DNA from: Polynucleobacter sp. MWH-UH2A
GTDB taxonomy: Bacteria; Pseudomonadota; Gammaproteobacteria; Burkholderiales; Burkholderiaceae
Assembly (NCBI RefSeq): GCF_018687195.1
Contig: NZ_CP061321.1
Location: 1,488,001 to 1,552,000, forward strand
Direction: 5' to 3'
Length of the DNA: 64,000 bases
Positions 58,527-64,000 of the stretch are shown in pieces. The position numbers and the translations under genes were made by a program. Under the pieces are notes generated by a model that was not told where the DNA came from, searched no databases, and saw only the letters and a program-made list of their open reading frames with translations. Each line of letters opens with the position of its first letter. The first letter of the stretch is position 1.

Positions 58527-60254
58527 ATGCATTGCACACTCATTGGCGACCACAGCGTATTAATTGATTTCTCAAAATCAAGCGAGCCGCTCAAAAGCAT
58601 TCATGCACTCAGCAAGACTCTCTTTGCCAATCAGCCTGCTTGGGCAGCTGAAATCGTGCCAGGACTAGATTCACTCGTCATTCAACTGCAATGCACTACT
58701 GAGAACCCCAAAGCTACGCGTGAGCAAGCGCTAGCAGATCTTAAAAAGATTGGGGAGCAATTTGAAAAACAGAAAAACCGCAAAACAAGTCCGAACAAGA
58801 TTCATCGGATTCAAGTTTGCTATCACCCTGATGTTGGATTAGATTTGCCCGCAATTGCCAAAGCCTGCAAGCTGTCTATTGAAGAAGTTATTCGTTTGCA
58901 TAAAAAGAGTTTGTATACCGCAGACATTCTGGGCTTTATGCCTGGATTCGCCTATTTCAGCGGCCTCAACCCTGAGCTGCGTTTACCAAGATTGGCATCG
59001 CCTAGACCAGCGGTACCTAAGGGAAGCGTAGCCATTGCGGAATTACAAACCGCCATTTACCCTCGCGTCACACCAGGGGGCTGGAATATTATTGGCCGAT
59101 CACCCAACAAGCTATTTGATATCGACAATAACCCTCCCGGCTTATTTATGGCCGGAGATCAAATGCAGATTGAAGAAATCTCACTTGATCAATTTCATCG
59201 GCTTGATCAAGTAAACGCACCTAAGGATGTAATTCGATCACTCGAGCAAAATAAATCCACGGCATCAATTGAGATTTTGCAAGCAGGCACCTTTAGCACC
59301 ATACAAGATGATCCACGTTCAGGTCTATCTCATTGGGCAGTGGGCCCCGGAGGCGCATGCGACACTGCCTCTCTTCATTTAGCAAATGCATTGGTTGGCA
59401 ACCCACCAAATACTGCAGCTATTGAAATGACCTCTACTGGACCGACTCTACTTTTTTCTGAAGCAACTTGCGTAGCCTGGGTTGGTGCTAGCTGCGATGG
59501 GATTGTGAACGGTCAACGCATTCCCGGCAATCGACCTGCGTGGATTCCAAAAGGTGGCACCATTAAATTTTCACCTTTGAGTCCAGGATTTAGAGCCATA
59601 CTCGCCATTGGTGGTGGGCTAGATCTTCCTGAAACCTTAGGTCGCTTTGGCTCCCACATTAGCGCAGACATCGGACCTAAGCGTTTGGAAAAAGGAAATC
59701 TGCTCCCGCTCGCAAATCCTAAGGCGCCACTAAAGTCTGCCTTCCTAAAAGCACTTCACAAGGAAGATGATCTACCCTCTTATCCAAAGTGGCAGATTCG
59801 ATCGCCGTTTTTACCAACCAGCCCCATCACTCAAATCCGCTGTTTAGCTGGGCCACACCTATCGCTTCTCGGCGCAAAAGAACGAGAAATGTTCTGGTCT
59901 ACCATCTGGACGGTAAGCAATCAAAGTAATCGCATGGGTGTGCGCTTACAGGGTGATTTCAAAGTGAAAAAAGATTTGCCTAACATCCCATCTCAGGCCA
60001 TTACCTTTGGAACAGTGCAATTCCCCCCATCCCATGAACCGATTGTGATGTTGGCTGAACACCAAACCACTGGTGGCTACCCACGACTTGCAGAGGTCAT
60101 TCGCTCAGACCTCATCAAACTAGCCCAAGCAAAACCTGGCAGTAAATTACAACTTCAGTTGATTGACTTGGAAGAGGCAGATAAATGCAATTCAGAAGCT
60201 GTAAAGTTACAAGAATCAACCATGAATGCAATTCAGACCATCATTGATAACTAA
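58527..60254 (+). CDS. pxpBC: 5-oxoprolinase subunits B and C, fused
   Basis: The 575-residue protein joins a PxpB (KipI) domain, about residues 1-235 (GFMPGFAYFSGL, TPGGWNIIGRSP), to a PxpC (KipA) domain, about 250-560 (SGLSHWAVGPGGACD, HQTTGGYPRL). With PxpA it hydrolyses 5-oxoproline (pyroglutamate) to glutamate using ATP. Most bacteria encode B and C separately, with overlapping genes. Its stop overlaps the pxpA start by one base (TAATG). Confidence 0.9.
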   Translation: MHCTLIGDHSVLIDFSKSSEPLKSIHALSKTLFANQPAWAAEIVPGLDSLVIQLQCTTENPKATREQALADLKKIGEQFEKQKNRKTSPNKIHRIQVCYHPDVGLDLPAIAKACKLSIEEVIRLHKKSLYTADILGFMPGFAYFSGLNPELRLPRLASPRPAVPKGSVAIAELQTAIYPRVTPGGWNIIGRSPNKLFDIDNNPPGLFMAGDQMQIEEISLDQFHRLDQVNAPKDVIRSLEQNKSTASIEILQAGTFSTIQDDPRSGLSHWAVGPGGACDTASLHLANALVGNPPNTAAIEMTSTGPTLLFSEATCVAWVGASCDGIVNGQRIPGNRPAWIPKGGTIKFSPLSPGFRAILAIGGGLDLPETLGRFGSHISADIGPKRLEKGNLLPLANPKAPLKSAFLKALHKEDDLPSYPKWQIRSPFLPTSPITQIRCLAGPHLSLLGAKEREMFWSTIWTVSNQSNRMGVRLQGDFKVKKDLPNIPSQAITFGTVQFPPSHEPIVMLAEHQTTGGYPRLAEVIRSDLIKLAQAKPGSKLQLQLIDLEEADKCNSEAVKLQESTMNAIQTIIDN

Positions 60255-60985
60255 TGGAAATTCGTATGGATATTAATAGTGATATGGGCGAAGGTTTTGG
60301 GGCCTGGGAAATGGGCAATGACGCCCTTTTACTTGACTACATTACCTCCACAAACATCGCCTGTGGCTGGCATGCTGGTGACCCCGCTCGCATGCAAAAA
60401 TTGGTTGAACTAGCAATCCAAAAAAATGTTCATATTGGCGCGCACCCAGGACTACCTGATCTAGCTGGTTTTGGCAGACGCGAAATGGCTATCTCAGAAC
60501 AAGATGCCTATCGCTACACACTCTATCAAGCTGGTGCTCTACAAGCATTTGTGAAAGCAGCAGGCGGGACACTGCATCACGTTAAGCCTCATGGCGCTTT
60601 GTATAACCAAGCCGCTCGAGACATCAAGCTGGCCCGCGGAATTGCACAAGCAGTAAAAGATCTTAGTAATGATGTGATTTTGTATGGCTTAGCGGGTAGC
60701 TGCCTCATTACAGCGGCAAAAGAAATCAATGTGCCTGTATGGCAAGAGGTGTTTGCTGATCGTCGCTATACTCCAGAAGGATTTTTGGTACCACGCACTC
60801 AAGCGGGCGCAGTAATTGAAGATGATGAACAAGCACTTCAGCAGGCATTGAGTATGGCAAATAACGGCATCGTCAAGTCAATCGATGGAAAAGAGATTGC
60901 CATTCAGGCTGATACCTTGTGTATTCATGGCGACAATCCACATGCTGTCGAGTTTGCAAAGAAAATCAAAGCGGCTTTACATTAA
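60254..60985 (+). CDS. pxpA: 5-oxoprolinase subunit A (LamB/YcsF family)
   Basis: The 243-residue protein has the family N-terminus (MDINSDMGEGFGAWEMG, DYITSTNIACGWHAGDP) and KPHGALYNQA. It binds and opens the oxoproline ring with the B/C partner. ATG 60254 overlaps the upstream stop; ATG 60266 begins exactly at the family N-terminus and is a possible alternative. Confidence 0.93.
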   Translation: MEIRMDINSDMGEGFGAWEMGNDALLLDYITSTNIACGWHAGDPARMQKLVELAIQKNVHIGAHPGLPDLAGFGRREMAISEQDAYRYTLYQAGALQAFVKAAGGTLHHVKPHGALYNQAARDIKLARGIAQAVKDLSNDVILYGLAGSCLITAAKEINVPVWQEVFADRRYTPEGFLVPRTQAGAVIEDDEQALQQALSMANNGIVKSIDGKEIAIQADTLCIHGDNPHAVEFAKKIKAALH

Positions 60986-60998
60986 TGCCGCGAATAAT

Positions 60999-62231
60999 TT
61001 AAGCTGGCTTTTGGGTTGTCGATGAGACTTTAAATACTGTTGGAATAATCATCAACTGAAATAGCGCAATACCAATAAAGAGCGCCTTAGGAAGTCCGGC
61101 ATCCATAAAGAAGCCAAACACAAATGGGCCTACAGCCGCGCCCAAATCAATTCCCGAATACACAATTCCATATACCCGTCCAGCCACACCCTTTGGCGTT
61201 GCCATTTTCACCAACAAGTCTCTTGAGGGAGCAACAACACCATAGCCAAATCCCAATGTACAGAAAATTATTGGGATGAATTGCAGAGGTATAAATCCCG
61301 TCGCAAGAAGCAAACAAATAATGATGGTAATCGACAGAAAACTCGACACAATTCGCTCTGGGGTATAAAGCTTTGCTGCTAAATACCCACCAACCAAAAC
61401 ACCTGCCGCGCTTCCTAGTGCCAAAAGCGTTAAGTAGTAATTACCGACATTAACCGGTAAGTCATAGATCTTAAAGAGCGCGCTGGGTGAAAAGGATTGC
61501 AGGCTTGAGGTAGAAGCCATGCTAAAGAAAAAGAAGACCCAACATAACCAAACGGCTTTTAATCTCAAGAACGCAAACGCTCCTTCTGTGCTTGCACCCG
61601 ATTTGCTTGATGAATTACTCTCTTGGCCATGCTCATGGCGCTCTTTGACGTTATCAATTAGTTGATTTCTGTTAAACCAAAGAATCAACAAAATCATCGC
61701 CTCTAATAGGGCCGCGGATAAGAAAGCGATACGCCAATCTGATATCTGCGCAATCCCCACCATAAATGCTGGTGCGGCAGCCCAACCCAAATAACCTGTT
61801 ACGCCATGCATCGAGTAGGCATAAGGTAAATTTGGTGGGGAGATTTTGTGATTAATTAGCGTGTAATCAACTGGATGAAAAATGCCATTGCCACAACCGG
61901 CGATGATCGCCCCCATCACCAACATCCAATACCCATTGCTTTGAGAGTAAGTAAGGGCAGCTAAAGCCAACAAACCAACACCCGCAAATAGGATAGGTCT
62001 TGCGCCAATGCAGTCGACCAAAAACCCCGAAGATGCTTGCACCACACAAGAAACCACGAAGAAGATGGACATCAATAGCCCAAGCTCTGCGTAATTGAGG
62101 GCGAATTCATTCTTCAACCACGGAAACATCGGTGGAAGAATGAGATGAAAAAAATGGGAGCTGCCGTGCGCTAGGCTAATAAGACTAATAACCCGGACAT
62201 CACTGGCACGCCTACTAAGCGCAACAGTCAT
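60999..62231 (-). CDS. MFS transporter
   Basis: The 410-residue carrier has twelve predicted helices with a charged central loop (VKERHEHGQESNSSSKSG near residue 195). The N-terminal half has GFLVDCIGARPILF. It resembles the nitrate/arabinose-permease-like (YnfM/OFA) group; the substrate cannot be told. It is convergent with pxpA (13-base gap) and separate from clpB. The transcript start is unclear. Confidence 0.8.
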   Translation of the reverse strand: MTVALSRRASDVRVISLISLAHGSSHFFHLILPPMFPWLKNEFALNYAELGLLMSIFFVVSCVVQASSGFLVDCIGARPILFAGVGLLALAALTYSQSNGYWMLVMGAIIAGCGNGIFHPVDYTLINHKISPPNLPYAYSMHGVTGYLGWAAAPAFMVGIAQISDWRIAFLSAALLEAMILLILWFNRNQLIDNVKERHEHGQESNSSSKSGASTEGAFAFLRLKAVWLCWVFFFFSMASTSSLQSFSPSALFKIYDLPVNVGNYYLTLLALGSAAGVLVGGYLAAKLYTPERIVSSFLSITIIICLLLATGFIPLQFIPIIFCTLGFGYGVVAPSRDLLVKMATPKGVAGRVYGIVYSGIDLGAAVGPFVFGFFMDAGLPKALFIGIALFQLMIIPTVFKVSSTTQKPA

Positions 62232-62279
62232 GTACCGAGTGTACTAGCGCAGGATGATTCCTGCAAAAACTACGCGATA

Positions 62280-64000
62280 TTAATGAACTTGGCGGGTAAA
62301 GCTAAACTCGCCATTCTTGTCTACATCTACCGGAACGACATCCTTAGGGCCAAACTTGCCCTCCAAAATCATCTTGGAAACAGGGTTCTCGATGTGTTGT
62401 TGGATGGCTCGTTTTAATGGACGTGCACCAAAGATCGGATCAAAACCAACCTCCGCAAGCTTGCTTAAAGCAGCATCACTGACTTCGAGCTGCATATCTA
62501 CTCTCGCCAAGCGCTCCGACAAATTCTTCAACAAAATCTTGGCAATATTAGAAATATTGTCTTTATCCAAACCATGGAACACCACGATCTCATCAATACG
62601 ATTTAAGAATTCAGGACGGAAATGATTTTTCAACTCTTCAAAAACAGCTTCTTTGATCTCGGCTTGCTTCTTATCTGCCATAGATTGAATTAACTGTGAT
62701 CCAATATTACTGGTCATCACGATGACAGTGTTTTTAAAGTCTACTGTACGACCCTGACCATCAGTCAAACGTCCATCATCAAGTACTTGCAAAAGTACAT
62801 TGAAAACATCGGGGTGTGCTTTTTCAATTTCATCAAACAAGATCACGCTGTATGGATGACGACGTACTTGCTCCGTGAGATAACCACCCTCTTCGTAGCC
62901 AACATAACCAGGAGGCGCGCCAATTAATCGTGCAACACTATGCTTCTCCATAAACTCACTCATATCGATACGAATTAAGTGATCTTCGCTATCAAATAGG
63001 AAACCAGCTAATGCTTTGCATAGCTCGGTCTTACCAACCCCAGTTGGCCCCAAGAATAAGAAAGAGCCATAAGGGCGATTCTCTTCAGCTAAACCAGCAC
63101 GAGAACGACGAATCGCATCCGACACTGCGCGAATAGCCTCATCTTGACCAACTACACGCTTATGCAGCAACTCTTCCATTTTCAGAAGCTTGTCACGCTC
63201 GCCCTGCATCATCTTAGATACAGGAATGCCTGTCGCACGAGAAACTACCTCAGCGATTTCTTCTGCACCAACTTGTGTACGAAGTAGCTTGTTCTTCACA
63301 ACACCATCTTTATCGCCTTTAGCTTCTGCAGCGGCAGCGGATTTGAGCTTTGCTTCCAGTTCGGGTAATTTGCCATATTGCAATTCAGCTACTTTTTCGA
63401 GTTTGCCTTCACGTTGCAACTTAGCAATTTCTGCACGAACCTTCTCAATCTCTTCTTTGAGATGAGCGGCACCTAATACAGCACCCTTCTCTGCCTTCCA
63501 AATCTCCTCTAAGTCTGCATACTCAGCACCAAGACGCTTGATCTCATCCTCAATCAAAGCCAAACGCTTCTGCGAAGCCTCGTCTTTCTCCTTCTTGACC
63601 GCTTCACGTTCAATCTTGAGCTGAATTAAGCGGCGATCCAACTTATCCATCACCTCAGGCTTGGAATCAATCTCCATCCGAATACGTGAGCCCGCTTCAT
63701 CGATCAAATCGATTGCCTTATCAGGTAAGAAGCGGTCAGTGATGTAGCGGTGAGATAACTCAGCAGCAGCCACGATTGCTGGATCAGTAATTTCAATTCC
63801 ATGGTGAAGTTCATAGCGCTCTTGCAAACCACGCAAGATGGCAATAGTTGCCTCTACGCTTGGCTCTTCCACCATCACTTTTTGGAAGCGGCGCTCTAAA
63901 GCAGGATCTTTCTCGATGTACTTACGATATTCATCTAAAGTAGTTGCGCCAATGCAATGCAGTTCGCCACGCGCCAAAGCAGGCTTGAGCATGTTGCCGG
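62280..64000 (-). CDS. clpB: ATP-dependent chaperone ClpB, C-terminal two thirds (5' end outside window)
   Basis: The frame is open to the window edge (…GN before [18 protein letters not shown]), so the N-terminal domain and Walker A of the first ATPase are missing only because of the window. Visible parts are the end of NBD1, the coiled-coil middle domain (about 63050-63700; [16 protein letters not shown]) and NBD2 with Walker [16 protein letters not shown] and sensor [16 protein letters not shown]. ClpB resolubilises aggregates with DnaK. The coiled coil separates it from ClpA/ClpC. Confidence 0.95.
   Translation of the reverse strand, partial: GNMLKPALARGELHCIGATTLDEYRKYIEKDPALERRFQKVMVEEPSVEATIAILRGLQERYELHHGIEITDPAIVAAAELSHRYITDRFLPDKAIDLIDEAGSRIRMEIDSKPEVMDKLDRRLIQLKIEREAVKKEKDEASQKRLALIEDEIKRLGAEYADLEEIWKAEKGAVLGAAHLKEEIEKVRAEIAKLQREGKLEKVAELQYGKLPELEAKLKSAAAAEAKGDKDGVVKNKLLRTQVGAEEIAEVVSRATGIPVSKMMQGERDKLLKMEELLHKRVVGQDEAIRAVSDAIRRSRAGLAEENRPYGSFLFLGPTGVGKTELCKALAGFLFDSEDHLIRIDMSEFMEKHSVARLIGAPPGYVGYEEGGYLTEQVRRHPYSVILFDEIEKAHPDVFNVLLQVLDDGRLTDGQGRTVDFKNTVIVMTSNIGSQLIQSMADKKQAEIKEAVFEELKNHFRPEFLNRIDEIVVFHGLDKDNISNIAKILLKNLSERLARVDMQLEVSDAALSKLAEVGFDPIFGARPLKRAIQQHIENPVSKMILEGKFGPKDVVPVDVDKNGEFSFTRQVH

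Noticed and set aside
62249-62264. Hairpin GCAGGA/TCCTGC downstream of clpB as a terminator
   Set aside because: Short stem and no T tract on the minus strand.

Overview
The window looks like the chromosome of a betaproteobacterium of the Burkholderiaceae, most likely Polynucleobacter or a close relative. This rests on the moderate GC content, the compact gene spacing, the Burkholderiales-type proteins (class II LysS, a full iscRSUA-hscBA-fdx operon, an intracellular PHA depolymerase, many TctC/Bug binding proteins, a DUF485-ActP pair), and my recognition of the sequences. It is an inference without database searches.

Layout. 1-5.1 kb is housekeeping: the end of recJ, prfB with its programmed frameshift, lysS, a small membrane protein, dsbB and fpr. 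5.4-33 kb is an accessory catabolic region. 33.1-37.7 kb holds a CNB/CBS/nucleotidyltransferase protein, a DnaQ-type exonuclease and an acetate permease pair (DUF485 + ActP). 38-45.7 kb holds the complete ISC iron-sulfur operon and uvrB. 45.8-50.2 kb holds tyrB, phaZ, rnfB, nth and a DUF1841 gene. 50.2-58.4 kb is minus-strand acid catabolism: DUF35 protein, thiolase, TctC, CoA-transferase, HIT protein, isocitrate lyase, amidohydrolase and an MFS carrier. 58.5-61 kb encodes 5-oxoprolinase (pxpBC fusion and pxpA). The window ends with an MFS gene and the 3' part of clpB.

The accessory region is the main interest. It holds three modules that appear to work on C3/C4 organic acids, at least two of them on sulfonates. 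Module 1 (5384-12435, minus strand) is an apparent sulfolactate operon: SlcC and ComC (sulfolactate racemisation through sulfopyruvate), SuyA/SuyB (sulfolactate sulfo-lyase giving pyruvate and sulfite), a GntR regulator, SuyZ (COG2855 exporter), and a SoxC-type sulfite dehydrogenase with a cytochrome c. A perfect 13-bp inverted repeat sits at the slcC start. Module 3 (24124-33058) is an apparent dihydroxypropanesulfonate (DHPS) module: HpsN, an SDR and a Zn-alcohol dehydrogenase that fit the DHPS racemising pair, an iron-type alcohol dehydrogenase, a sulfonate-type ABC transporter and a LacI regulator with two matching operators (one perfect TGTAAGCGCTTACA). HpsN would make (R)-sulfolactate, the substrate of SuyAB, so modules 1 and 3 together form a continuous route from DHPS to pyruvate plus sulfate.

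Module 2 (12639-24121) lies between them and is the least explained: two TctC binding proteins, a ThDP enzyme and a GlcD-type FAD dehydrogenase on the plus strand, facing a LysR-flanked minus-strand operon of an SDH-like complex, a two-subunit class I fumarase and a TSUP (TauE/SafE) exporter. Its flavoprotein lacks the histidine that binds FAD covalently in SdhA/FrdA. The substrate is unknown; a substituted C4 dicarboxylate, possibly sulfonated, is an inference.
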